From an uncultured Fibrobacter sp. (GTDB taxonomy: Bacteria > Fibrobacterota > Fibrobacteria > Fibrobacterales > Fibrobacteraceae): a stretch of 64,000 nt of DNA. The notes beneath the pieces are model-generated. The model searched no databases, had not been told where the DNA came from, and saw only the letters and a list, made by a program, of their open reading frames with translations. The stretch lies in assembly GCF_900316465.1 (NCBI RefSeq), contig NZ_ONDD01000004.1, positions 75,787 through 139,786 of the forward strand, read 5' to 3'. The position numbers were made by a program, and so were the translations under genes. Positions 25,262-33,446 of this stretch are shown here, piece after piece (the stretch's first letter is position 1; each line of letters starts with the position of its first letter).

Positions 25262-26773
25262 ATGAAACGTGAAATGTGGAATGTGAGATGCGGAATGGGG
25301 GCTCTCGTATTGGCAGCCTCTCTCGCTACCTTGGCTCCGCTCTCTTACGCCCAGCAGAATGCTGATATTGATGCCGTAAAGCAGCGTGCCGCATTGAACA
25401 GCGCGAAGGCTGACCTCGAAGAAGCCCGCAAGAAGCGCGACATGGCTGTGGCTGCCCGTTGGAAGGACCGTGAAACGGCCAACCAGGAACGCGAACTCTT
25501 TAACGAAAAGTATAACGAAAGCAAGGAAAAGGTCGATGCCTTGATGTCGGAACGTGCACGCCTGTTCGAAGATGTGCGCGTTGCCCGTGAAGACTTGGCC
25601 CAGGTCAAGTTGCAGGCTGAAAAGGCCCGTGCTGAATACCTGTCGCTTGCTGCTGGCCCCGAACGCCTTGAGACTCTTGCGAAGTTCAGCGAACAGGGTA
25701 TCCCGTTCAAGATTGCTGAACGAGTCGAAGTGCAGAACAAGGTGAAAAAGGAAATGGGGCTGTACAGGGATGATCCTGTGCGTATTGCCCAGTCTGTCTT
25801 GAATGCTGCGCGTTCCGAATTGGAATTTACCCGTGAAAGCGGAGTCGAAAAGGCTGAACTCGTGTTCGGTAATGCGGTTGCCCAGGGCGGTCGCATGCGT
25901 TTGGGCGGCCTGTATGCTATGCAGATGGCTAATGCGGTCGATATCAATGGCATGCATCCGGCGGCTTTGATGCTCCCGGTGGCCGGCGAAAAGAAGCGTA
26001 TTTACAGCTGGCAAGAAAATTTGACTCCCGATACCAAGAGAGACATTGCGAAGGTGTTTGCCAATGTGGGCGATTCCGCCTACGTGATGGTGCCGGTCGA
26101 TGTGCTCTTGAGTACCGAGCTTTCGTCTGAAATGGCAAACCACCAGGAAACCACCTGGAAAGATGACTTGAGGGAATTCTTCAAGAACGGTGGCCTTCTG
26201 ATGTATCCGCTGTCAGTCCTCTTTGCGCTGGGTCTTTTGATTGCCCTGTGGCGCTTTGTGTGGCTCTCTTATAAGGGCTTTGGTACCATTGCCGCTCGCC
26301 GTGTGATTAAGGCCTTGAAGGCGGGCGATATCGAAGGTGCCCGCAAGCTTGCCGTAAAGACTCATGGCGAAGTGGGTCGCGTGCTCAAGACGGTGCTGAC
26401 CAAGAATTACAAGGATCGCGAAAGTGCAGAACGTGCCCTTGAAGAACTTTTCTCTGCCGAAGTTCCCAAGCTGGACTTTGGTCTGAACTGGATTTCCGTG
26501 TTTGCGGCTGTGGCTCCGTTGCTTGGCCTTTTGGGTACGGTGATGGGTATGATCGAACTCTTTGACGTGATTACCATGCACGGTACCTCTGATCCTAAAC
26601 TTTTGGCAGGTGGTATTTCGATCGCCCTTGTCACGACGGAAACGGGTTTGATTGTTGCCATTCCGTTGCAGCTGATTCACACGTTCCTGGTGAACCGTTC
26701 CGAAGCCTTGCGCGGTCGCATGGAAAAGGCCGGTCTTGCCGTGTTGAACGCCCTTTGGATTAAGGAAAAGTAG
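25262..26773 (+). CDS. TtpC-like long MotA/TolQ/ExbB proton-channel protein with periplasmic coiled coil
   Basis: 503 residues, about twice a normal ExbB. Signal sequence ending at SYA-Q, then a coiled coil at about residues 30-130, a periplasmic domain, a membrane helix near residues 318-345 (LLMYPLSVLFALGLLIALW), and a C-terminal TolQ/ExbB core (APLLGLLGTVMGM, SIALVTTETGLIVAIPLQL). This is the TtpC architecture of Vibrio TonB2 systems, where it works with ExbB2/ExbD2/TonB2. It stacks directly after the DUF3450 gene (TAAATG), and the next gene's GTG overlaps its TAG by one base. Confidence 0.9.
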   Translation: MKREMWNVRCGMGALVLAASLATLAPLSYAQQNADIDAVKQRAALNSAKADLEEARKKRDMAVAARWKDRETANQERELFNEKYNESKEKVDALMSERARLFEDVRVAREDLAQVKLQAEKARAEYLSLAAGPERLETLAKFSEQGIPFKIAERVEVQNKVKKEMGLYRDDPVRIAQSVLNAARSELEFTRESGVEKAELVFGNAVAQGGRMRLGGLYAMQMANAVDINGMHPAALMLPVAGEKKRIYSWQENLTPDTKRDIAKVFANVGDSAYVMVPVDVLLSTELSSEMANHQETTWKDDLREFFKNGGLLMYPLSVLFALGLLIALWRFVWLSYKGFGTIAARRVIKALKAGDIEGARKLAVKTHGEVGRVLKTVLTKNYKDRESAERALEELFSAEVPKLDFGLNWISVFAAVAPLLGLLGTVMGMIELFDVITMHGTSDPKLLAGGISIALVTTETGLIVAIPLQLIHTFLVNRSEALRGRMEKAGLAVLNALWIKEK

Positions 26774-27435
26774 TGCCTGCGGTAGACCAAAATTCCGTGC
26801 TTGAAGCGGCAATGGCTATCCTCTTTAGAGGTGGCTGGGTGCTTGCCCCAATCTTTGTGTTGGGGTGGTTCGGTTGGTTTTTGATGCTTGAACGCTACGC
26901 CTACTACTTTATGCTTCGCGGCGGTACCGTGAATGGTGTGGTGGGTGGATTCTGGAAGAATCTCGAAAAGAAGGGCGAAGATTTCGCTTTTGAAAAACTT
27001 TCGCACCATCGGTTCGGATACTTCTATGCACTTGCCCGTGATGTTCGCAATTACCGCGACCAGGGGCCAACTGCTGTGCGCAATGCCATGGAAGAAACAC
27101 GCCACCGCATATCGCTGAATTTGTCTAGGTCGCTCAAGACGATTTCGACATGCGCCGCCCTTTCTCCGATGCTTGGCTTGTTGGGGACGGTTTCGGGCAT
27201 GGTTCACACATTTGAAAACATTAAGCTGTTCGGTTTCGGAAATCCGGTGCTTTTTGCCGACGGCATTTCTGAAGCTTTGCTCACGACGCAGGCGGGACTT
27301 TTGATGTCGTTCCCGCTGATGCTTGCCTATAACTTCTTGGCGGGCCGCGTCGAAAAAATCGAGAAACTGGCCTGGAGCGAAGCGCTCAAGTACGAAAGCT
27401 ACGTTTTTAAAGAAGTAAAGTTTGAGGTCAAATAA
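26773..27435 (+). CDS. exbB: ExbB-type proton channel subunit
   Basis: 220 residues from a GTG that overlaps the previous stop (TAGTG). Three membrane segments: LAPIFVLGWFGWFLML near residues 20-40, LSPMLGLLGTVSGMVHTF near 133-150, and LLTTQAGLLMSFPLMLAYN near 173-195. These give the ExbB/TolQ fold that forms the pentameric channel around ExbD. It should convert proton flow into movement of TonB. The short length is normal for ExbB2-type subunits. Confidence 0.92.
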   Translation: MPAVDQNSVLEAAMAILFRGGWVLAPIFVLGWFGWFLMLERYAYYFMLRGGTVNGVVGGFWKNLEKKGEDFAFEKLSHHRFGYFYALARDVRNYRDQGPTAVRNAMEETRHRISLNLSRSLKTISTCAALSPMLGLLGTVSGMVHTFENIKLFGFGNPVLFADGISEALLTTQAGLLMSFPLMLAYNFLAGRVEKIEKLAWSEALKYESYVFKEVKFEVK

Positions 27436-27839
27436 TGAGTTTTATTCGTAAAAGAGTTCATGATACAGGAAAGATTGACGTGTCGCCGATGCTCGACTGC
27501 GTCTTTATCCTGCTTATCTTCTTTATTGTGACGTCGACTTTCACCCGCGAAACGGGCGTGGACGTTACCAAGCCCAAGGCAAGTTCTGCAAAGGACTTGG
27601 CAAAGGAAAGCATTTTGATTGGCGTAACTCGCCAGGGGACAATTCACATTAACGAAACCCAAGTGAATTTGTCAACTTTGAATACGGTGCTCCGCCAGAT
27701 GATGGCTGAAGCTCCTGACCGCCCGGTGATTATCGTGAGTGACCGCGATGCCCCTAACGGTGTGGTTGTCGACATTCTCGATGAATGCAACCTCGCCAAG
27801 GTGCGCAAAGTTTCTATTTCGGCGAATAAGGAAGAATAG
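27435..27839 (+). CDS. exbD: ExbD-type proton channel subunit
   Basis: 134 residues, ATG overlapping the previous stop by one base (TAATG). N-terminal IDVSPMLDCVFILLIFFIV is the ExbD membrane helix with the essential proton-carrying Asp at residue 21. The periplasmic domain ends in RPVIIVSDRDAPNGVVVDILDECNLAKV, the family fingerprint. Works with the ExbB upstream and TonB downstream in the inner membrane. Confidence 0.95.
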   Translation: MSFIRKRVHDTGKIDVSPMLDCVFILLIFFIVTSTFTRETGVDVTKPKASSAKDLAKESILIGVTRQGTIHINETQVNLSTLNTVLRQMMAEAPDRPVIIVSDRDAPNGVVVDILDECNLAKVRKVSISANKEE

Positions 27840-27851
27840 CCCCGTTTTTTT

Positions 27852-28493
27852 ATGCTTGATTTTGTTGGAAAATACCTCCGTTACCCGATAGCATTGGTGC
27901 TCTCCTTTGTGTTGAGCGCGGTGTTCTTCCTTGCGATTCCGGTGATTAATGCGTTGATGTCGGATAAAGGAGTTAAGGGTGAAAAGGAACTTGAGGCGGT
28001 CACTGAAGTCGAAGTTTTGGTGAGTGAAAAGAAACCCGAAGTCAAGCAGAAAGTGATTCGCACGATTGTGAACCCGAACCCGTTCAAGATTACCTCGAAC
28101 ATGGGCGTGTCACGCAGCCAGAATTTCCAGATGGACTTGTCGCTTGCCCGCGGTGCCGCCGGCGATGGTGTGGCCGTGGGGACGGGTTCCATGGAAAACG
28201 TAGTGTACGAAGCGGGCGAAGTGGATGTGCAGGCACAGGTGTTGCGTGAAATCCAGCCCAAGTTCCCCGAAAAGGCAAAACGCATGGGCGTTTCGGGCTA
28301 CGTGAAAGTCTTGATCGTGATTGACGTATATGGCGATGTGGCGCAGGCCCAGGTGCTGACGCAGGAACCTGCCGGCTATGGATTTGATAACGAAGCCTTG
28401 AAGGCTGTAAGACAGTGGAAGTTTAGTCCGGCTCAGTTGGGCGGATTCCCCGTGGCACAGAAGGCCACAAAGGAGTTCCGCTTTGTCAACTAG
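27852..28493 (+). CDS. tonB: TonB-like energy transducer, short-spacer type
   Basis: 213 residues. An N-terminal membrane anchor (YPIALVLSFVLSAVFFLAIP, about residues 10-30), a periplasmic spacer with little proline, and a TonB C-terminal domain from about residue 118 (QPKFPEKAKRMGVSGYVKVL, DNEALKAVRQWKFSPA). It should contact TonB boxes of outer-membrane receptors and power uptake. The short, proline-poor spacer is like TonB2 rather than TonB1; the periplasmic coiled coils of the first two operon proteins may make up the reach. Confidence 0.92.
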   Translation: MLDFVGKYLRYPIALVLSFVLSAVFFLAIPVINALMSDKGVKGEKELEAVTEVEVLVSEKKPEVKQKVIRTIVNPNPFKITSNMGVSRSQNFQMDLSLARGAAGDGVAVGTGSMENVVYEAGEVDVQAQVLREIQPKFPEKAKRMGVSGYVKVLIVIDVYGDVAQAQVLTQEPAGYGFDNEALKAVRQWKFSPAQLGGFPVAQKATKEFRFVN

Positions 28494-29454
28494 ACTCTTC
28501 TCTCTCGTCTTGTTATTTGCGCTCCCGCTGCTTGCCGCAGAGGATTATTTCTTCAAGGCTAACGAACTTTACGACCAAGGAAAATATAAGGAAGCGGTGC
28601 CGCTGTACCGTGCAGCGATTGACGAAGGTCGTTACGAACCTTTTGCCTGGTTCAACTTGGGCAACGCCATGGTGCAGCTTGACCGCAAGCAGGTGGCCAT
28701 GGTCGCTTACAAGCGTACGGTAGAACTTTTGCCGAATTTCGAGAAAGCCTGGATGCTCCTCGGCGACCTTTACTACTTGGGTGGCGATGTGGGCGAGGCC
28801 ATTGCGGCTTACAATCGCGCTATAGAACTTGGCGTGGAATCGGACCATGTGCATTTTGCCTTGGCGGAATGCTACTTGAAGGGCCGCGATTGGACCCTTG
28901 CCCAGAAGAACTTTGAACGCGCCCTGCAGCTGAACCCGGACCGTATGGATGCTTGGTATGGCCTTGCAGAAGTCTACGAAAAATTGGGCGACTACGAATA
29001 CGCCATCAAGACGCTTCAGAATGCGTTGCAGATGACCGCTACCGCGGGCGCCGATGTTCACTTTACGATGGCCTATTACTACCGCAGCATGGATTCCACG
29101 AGACAATCCTTGAACGAAATGGAAAACGGAATCTTGATGGATCCGGAAAATGTTTCGGCCCGCCGCTACTTGGCGCAAATGTATGTGCAGAACAATTCTC
29201 CGTGGATGGCCATTTTCACGCTTGAAGAAGGACTTCGCCACAATAAGGGCAAGGCGGATTTGAACTTGGATTTGGGACAGATTTACTTTACCCAGAAACG
29301 CTACGACGAAGCGTTCGATTGCTACATGAAGGCATGGATTGCCGGCAATTCTCAGGGGCGTATCGGTGCCGAAAACGTGGGCCATGTGTTCTCGAATGCA
29401 GGCGATACTGAAAAAGCCGAAAGCCTGTACAAGCGCATTCGCGAGAAAAAGTAG
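28483..29454 (+). CDS. TPR protein of the TonB operon
   Basis: 323 residues from a TTG at 28483 that overlaps tonB by 11 bases and has AAGGAG 7 bases upstream. Signal peptide (RLFSLVLLFALPLLAAE). Then at least seven TPR units (KANELYDQGKYKEAVPLYRA, AWFNLGNAMVQLDRKQVAMV, AWMLLGDLYYLGGDVGEAIA, and so on). TPR proteins are standard last members of TtpC-type TonB operons. The periplasmic location makes it a likely scaffold for the complex or its clients. Confidence 0.88.
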   Translation: MSTRLFSLVLLFALPLLAAEDYFFKANELYDQGKYKEAVPLYRAAIDEGRYEPFAWFNLGNAMVQLDRKQVAMVAYKRTVELLPNFEKAWMLLGDLYYLGGDVGEAIAAYNRAIELGVESDHVHFALAECYLKGRDWTLAQKNFERALQLNPDRMDAWYGLAEVYEKLGDYEYAIKTLQNALQMTATAGADVHFTMAYYYRSMDSTRQSLNEMENGILMDPENVSARRYLAQMYVQNNSPWMAIFTLEEGLRHNKGKADLNLDLGQIYFTQKRYDEAFDCYMKAWIAGNSQGRIGAENVGHVFSNAGDTEKAESLYKRIREKK

Positions 29455-29473
29455 ATTCTTCGTGGTGTAGCGC

Positions 29474-30787
29474 TTGCTTTTACTCGTTGTCATATACGCG
29501 GCCTTTATTGGCCTAGGGCTCCCTGATACGGTGCTTGGGGCGGCATGGCCCCTAATGCAGCATGACCTGAATGCGCCTCTTTCGGCGGCGGGGCTCTTGT
29601 CGATCATTGTAAGTGTGGGAACGATTGTTTCTAGCTTGTGGACTCCGGCACTTTTGCGTTTGATGGGGACTGGCAAGCTTGTCTTTATAAGCATTGCGCT
29701 TACGGCGGTGGCTTCGTTCGGTTACGGATTTTCGACGACATTTTGGATGATGTGCCTGTTCGCCATTCCCATGGGAATCGGGGCGGGGGCGATTGATGTC
29801 GCAATGAACAATTTTGCAGCCATTTATTTGGAATCGAAACACACGAGTTGGCTGCATGCCAGTTGGGGCGTTGGGGCGTGTCTTGGCCCGGCTCTGTTTT
29901 CGATTTCGGTGGTGACGGGTGTCGGCTGGCGTGGAACCTACGACATGGTCGCCTTGCTGCTTGCGGTGATTGCCGCAATGATGCTTATAACGCTCCCTAT
30001 TTGGAAAAAGACGGAAAAGCGCGATGACTCGCAGCAGGCGCCTGCGGTAAAGGATATCTCGCTGTGGGCGGCGCTCAAGGTGCCTGGAATGAAGCTTTCT
30101 TTCTGGGTGTTCTTCTTTTATTCATCGCTTGAAATTTCCACAAGTCTTTGGTGCGGTACTTACTTGGTGGCCCGCGGCTTTGAACCTGAAATCGGGGCAA
30201 TCGCGGTTTCGCTCATGTTTGCCTCTGTCATGATTGGGCGCATTTTGAGTGGCTTTTTCGCTATTAAGTTTACGGATATGCGCTTGGTGCATGCGGGCAT
30301 TGCCATCGTGGTGCTAGGCTGTCTTGTTCTGGTATTGCCTTTGCCGCTCTGGTTTACGCCGGTGTGTATTTGTCTGCTTGGGCTCGGTTGCGCTCCGGTG
30401 TATCCGTCACTTATTCATGCGACTCCTGCGCGATTTGGCGAAGAACTTTCGGGTCGCGCCATCAGTATTCAAATGGCGGGTTCTTATGTAGGCTCCATTC
30501 TGATGCCGCCTGCGTTTGGACTTGTAGCCATCAAGACATCTGTGATTGTGTGGCCGGTGGCGTTAGCGTTGTTTGTGGGTTGTCTTTTGCTGTGTGTATG
30601 CTTGCTCGATTATGTGACTCGCAAAAAGTTACATAATGCTTTCGCGACCGAGCGAATCAAGGACATTTTGCACCAAGTCGAGAAAATGGCGGAACTGCGC
30701 CGAAGGCTCCGTAAGGAACGCCGTCGGGAACGCCGGAAAAACAAGCTGAAACAAGCGCGAATCAAACGAAAGCTGGACCGCCATTAA
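29474..30787 (+). CDS. MFS transporter with long basic cytoplasmic tail
   Basis: 437 residues, read from the TTG at 29474 because a stop lies two codons upstream in frame; the ribosome site is poor, so the start is the least sure part. Twelve hydrophobic segments of the major facilitator type (VVIYAAFIGLGLPDTVLGAA, FAIPMGIGAGAIDVAMNNF, ASWGVGACLGPALFS, and others) resemble the FucP/drug-transport-like branch. Substrate unknown. The last 40 residues (AELRRRLRKERRRERRK, then NKLKQARIKRKLDRH) are strongly basic and helical, unusual for the family, and might bind nucleic acid, membrane lipid or a partner. It follows the TonB operon after 19 bases. Confidence 0.85.
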   Translation: MLLLVVIYAAFIGLGLPDTVLGAAWPLMQHDLNAPLSAAGLLSIIVSVGTIVSSLWTPALLRLMGTGKLVFISIALTAVASFGYGFSTTFWMMCLFAIPMGIGAGAIDVAMNNFAAIYLESKHTSWLHASWGVGACLGPALFSISVVTGVGWRGTYDMVALLLAVIAAMMLITLPIWKKTEKRDDSQQAPAVKDISLWAALKVPGMKLSFWVFFFYSSLEISTSLWCGTYLVARGFEPEIGAIAVSLMFASVMIGRILSGFFAIKFTDMRLVHAGIAIVVLGCLVLVLPLPLWFTPVCICLLGLGCAPVYPSLIHATPARFGEELSGRAISIQMAGSYVGSILMPPAFGLVAIKTSVIVWPVALALFVGCLLLCVCLLDYVTRKKLHNAFATERIKDILHQVEKMAELRRRLRKERRRERRKNKLKQARIKRKLDRH

Positions 30788-30808
30788 ATAGGGTACGGCG
30801 TCTTTTTC

Positions 30809-30816
30809 TACATTTG
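30809..30816 (+). promoter_or_regulatory. candidate TAnnTTTG promoter box
   Basis: TACATTTG ends 5 bases before the ATG at 30822; no Shine-Dalgarno is present. Same arrangement as at 12902 and 49153. Confidence 0.35.
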
Positions 30817-30821
30817 GTCTC

Positions 30822-31940
30822 ATGGCAAAGAAGAAAAAGGTATGGAAATCTCCTGCTATGGCACAGGCCATGCGCAGCAAAGAAGACAAACTCCGTGAAA
30901 CGCTTACGCAGATTGTAAGTGGACAGAGCAGACTTTTACACCGCCCCGAAGAATTGTACGAGGCGATTGCAAACGGCATTGACGATATCGAAAACTTCAA
31001 GAATCCGAAGGATCAGCTGGAACTTTTGGCTTGGACACTGCGTACCGATTTTATTTCGTTCAAGGCCGATACTGACGAAGAAAAGGAATATTGGGACAAC
31101 CTCTTTTACGATGCCGGAACGTTCTTTGTGGAACTGGCATCGCAGTATACCGACAAGGATTATGTCGCGGACTTGATTCATGACCTCGCCATGCGCCATG
31201 TGGGTGGTGAAGGCCGCTCGGTGGTGTTCCTGAGTGTTGAAGAAATTTTGCCCAAGGAACGCGCGCAGGCTTTGCTCGAAGAACTGATCAACAAGGTTAC
31301 TGAAGTTGACCAGGGCAACCGCGAAGATATTCTGGATGCTATTTGCGATATGGCTGATTCTATCAAGGATGCGGCGAACTTTGCGAAGGCAGCCCTCCTC
31401 AAGGATCCGGACAAGAGCAATGCGACGCTCATCGACATTGCAAACGCTCAGTTTATGGCGGGGAATATCGAACTGGCCAAACAGTGGCTCGGCGATGTGC
31501 GCAACCCCGGCTCCGAAGACGAAGAAGCGTATCTGGATTTGCAGGCCGCCATTGCCGACAAGGAAGGTCGCAAGTCTGACTGCATCAAGATTGCTCGCAC
31601 CCTGTACGAGACTTTCCCGAAGGTGATGAACCTCGGGCGTTTGGCCGCCTTCTTGCCCGATGCTGAGGCCGACCGCGTGCTCAAGGAACATGAACAGTTC
31701 CGTAACGGCAATACGGCGAACCTTGAATTTATGCAGTTGCTTGCCGGTATGAAACGTTACGAACAGCTTTCGGGTTACGTGGACCGTTTTGAAAAGGACT
31801 TGACGACGCTCGATGCCGAAGAACTGACGGACCTTGCTGATGCAATCGAAAAAGACGGCCAGAAGGCTCTTGCCGACCACATTCGCGACTGGATTGTGGA
31901 AGAACCTGAAGACGCACAAGCCTTTGATGATAAGGATTAA
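30822..31940 (+). CDS. helical-repeat protein of unknown function, 372 residues
   Basis: Not recognised with confidence. The N-terminus is very basic (MAKKKKVWKSPAMAQAMR); the remainder is acidic and helical with TPR/SEL-like pairs (ATLIDIANAQFMAGNIELAKQWLGD, AYLDLQAAIADKEGRKSDCI). No signal peptide or membrane segment, so cytoplasmic. The C-terminus is strongly acidic (EEPEDAQAFDDKD). A DUF6880-like helical-repeat fold is one possibility. A TAnnTTTG box lies just before the start; the next gene (heme pathway) follows after 6 bases and may share its transcript. Confidence 0.75.
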   Translation: MAKKKKVWKSPAMAQAMRSKEDKLRETLTQIVSGQSRLLHRPEELYEAIANGIDDIENFKNPKDQLELLAWTLRTDFISFKADTDEEKEYWDNLFYDAGTFFVELASQYTDKDYVADLIHDLAMRHVGGEGRSVVFLSVEEILPKERAQALLEELINKVTEVDQGNREDILDAICDMADSIKDAANFAKAALLKDPDKSNATLIDIANAQFMAGNIELAKQWLGDVRNPGSEDEEAYLDLQAAIADKEGRKSDCIKIARTLYETFPKVMNLGRLAAFLPDAEADRVLKEHEQFRNGNTANLEFMQLLAGMKRYEQLSGYVDRFEKDLTTLDAEELTDLADAIEKDGQKALADHIRDWIVEEPEDAQAFDDKD

Positions 31941-31946
31941 GTTCTG

Positions 31947-33446
31947 ATGGCGAATTTTGGTCATGTTTACTTGATTGGTGCAGGTCCTGGCGATCCGGGA
32001 CTCTTGACAATTCGCGGAAAAGAAATCCTGGAACGCGCCGACGTGGTGGTGTACGACCGCCTGGTTTCTCCGGCGATTCTTGGAATGTGCAATTCAAAGG
32101 CGAAGATGGTCGATGTGGGCAAAATGCCGACGCACCACAAGGTGAAACAGTCCGAAATCAACAAGCTTCTGGTGCAATTTGCGCAGGAATACCCGCAGGG
32201 CATTATTGCTCGCTTGAAGGGTGGTGATCCGTTTGTGTTCGGGCGTGGTGGCGAAGAAGCTTTGGAACTGGTGGCAGCCGGTGTCGAATTCGATGTGGTG
32301 CCGGGTATTACCTCGGCGATTTCGGTGCCGGCTTACGCGGGCATTCCCGTAAGCCATCGCGGCATTGCGACAAGTTTCCACATTATCACTGGCCACGAAA
32401 AGGCTGAGTCGAACGGCGAACTCTCTCTCGACTTTGAAAATCTCGCGAAGTGCCAGGGCACCCTCATTTTCTTGATGGGCATTGCCAACATGGACTTTAT
32501 CGCCAAGCGCCTTATGGAATGTGGCAAGGACCCGAAGACTCCGCTTGCCTTTATCGAAAAGGGAACCACGCCGTACCAGCGTACGGTCATGGCAACGCTT
32601 GAAACAGCGGGGGAGACGATTGTCCGCGAAAATGTGACGGCTCCCGCGATTACGATTATGGGCGGTGTCGTTGAACTCGGCAAGACTCTCGCTTGGAAAA
32701 AGAATTTGCCGCTTTCGGGCAAGCGTCTGGTGGTGACTCGCGCCGCCAAGCAGGCTAGCGGAATTACAGCCCGCCTTACGGCTCTCGGTGCCGAAGTCAT
32801 CGAAACCCCGATGATTGAAACGCGTGCGGTTGAGGGTTCGTTCAATTGGGCTGACCTCGCGAACTTTGATGTACTCGCTTTCACAAGCACGAACGGTGTT
32901 GAATCTTTCTTTACGCAGTTGCTTGCTTCTGGCAATGACATTCGCATTCTAGCTGGCAAGAAAATTGCAAGTGTGGGGAAGATTACTGAAAAGAAACTGC
33001 TGGAATATGGCATCCGCTGCGATTACGTGCCCGAAGACCATACCGGCGAAGGCCTCGGAAAGCTGCTGGCCGAAAAATGCTCCGCAGGCGAACTAGATGC
33101 ATCCCGCATCTTGTTGCTACAGGGCAATCTCGCTGATGACACTCTGCTGAGACTTTTACCGCAGGCAACCCGCTGGGTCGTTTACGAAACGCTCCCGGTC
33201 GCTGAACTCCCTGAATGGAAGCGCGAAGCCGTTGAATCTGCCGATGCCATTGTCTTTGCCAGCACCAGCGCCGTTGAGAACTACGTTAAGATGACGGATG
33301 CGCGACCTCGCACCTCGTTCTGCATCGGTCGCATGACTGAATCCGCCGCCCGCAAGCATGGCTTTGAAACTGTCACCTCCGACGAAACCACCATGGATTC
33401 TCTCGTCAAGAAAATCGCGGAATATTACGCAGGGGGGCGTGCATAA
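31947..33446 (+). CDS. fused uroporphyrinogen-III C-methyltransferase / uroporphyrinogen-III synthase
   Basis: 499 residues. Residues 1-250 are SUMT/CobA: VYLIGAGPGDPGLLTIRG, VVYDRLVSP, RLKGGDPFVFGRGGEE, VVPGITSAISVPAYAGIPVSHRG. Residues about 255-499 are HemD: SGKRLVVTRAAKQASGIT, TSTNGVESFF, ASTSAVENY. HemD closes hydroxymethylbilane into uroporphyrinogen III and SUMT then adds two methyl groups to give precorrin-2, so the fusion channels the branch to siroheme and, in Ahb organisms, heme. Cytoplasmic. The next gene starts in its stop (TAATG). HemC, the step before HemD, is not in the window. Confidence 0.95.
   Translation: MANFGHVYLIGAGPGDPGLLTIRGKEILERADVVVYDRLVSPAILGMCNSKAKMVDVGKMPTHHKVKQSEINKLLVQFAQEYPQGIIARLKGGDPFVFGRGGEEALELVAAGVEFDVVPGITSAISVPAYAGIPVSHRGIATSFHIITGHEKAESNGELSLDFENLAKCQGTLIFLMGIANMDFIAKRLMECGKDPKTPLAFIEKGTTPYQRTVMATLETAGETIVRENVTAPAITIMGGVVELGKTLAWKKNLPLSGKRLVVTRAAKQASGITARLTALGAEVIETPMIETRAVEGSFNWADLANFDVLAFTSTNGVESFFTQLLASGNDIRILAGKKIASVGKITEKKLLEYGIRCDYVPEDHTGEGLGKLLAEKCSAGELDASRILLLQGNLADDTLLRLLPQATRWVVYETLPVAELPEWKREAVESADAIVFASTSAVENYVKMTDARPRTSFCIGRMTESAARKHGFETVTSDETTMDSLVKKIAEYYAGGRA

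Noticed and set aside
24479..26143. Long minus-strand frame (554 codons) opposite the TonB operon
   Set aside because: Shadow of the two plus-strand genes; same reversed-codon composition and no recognisable motif or ribosome site.
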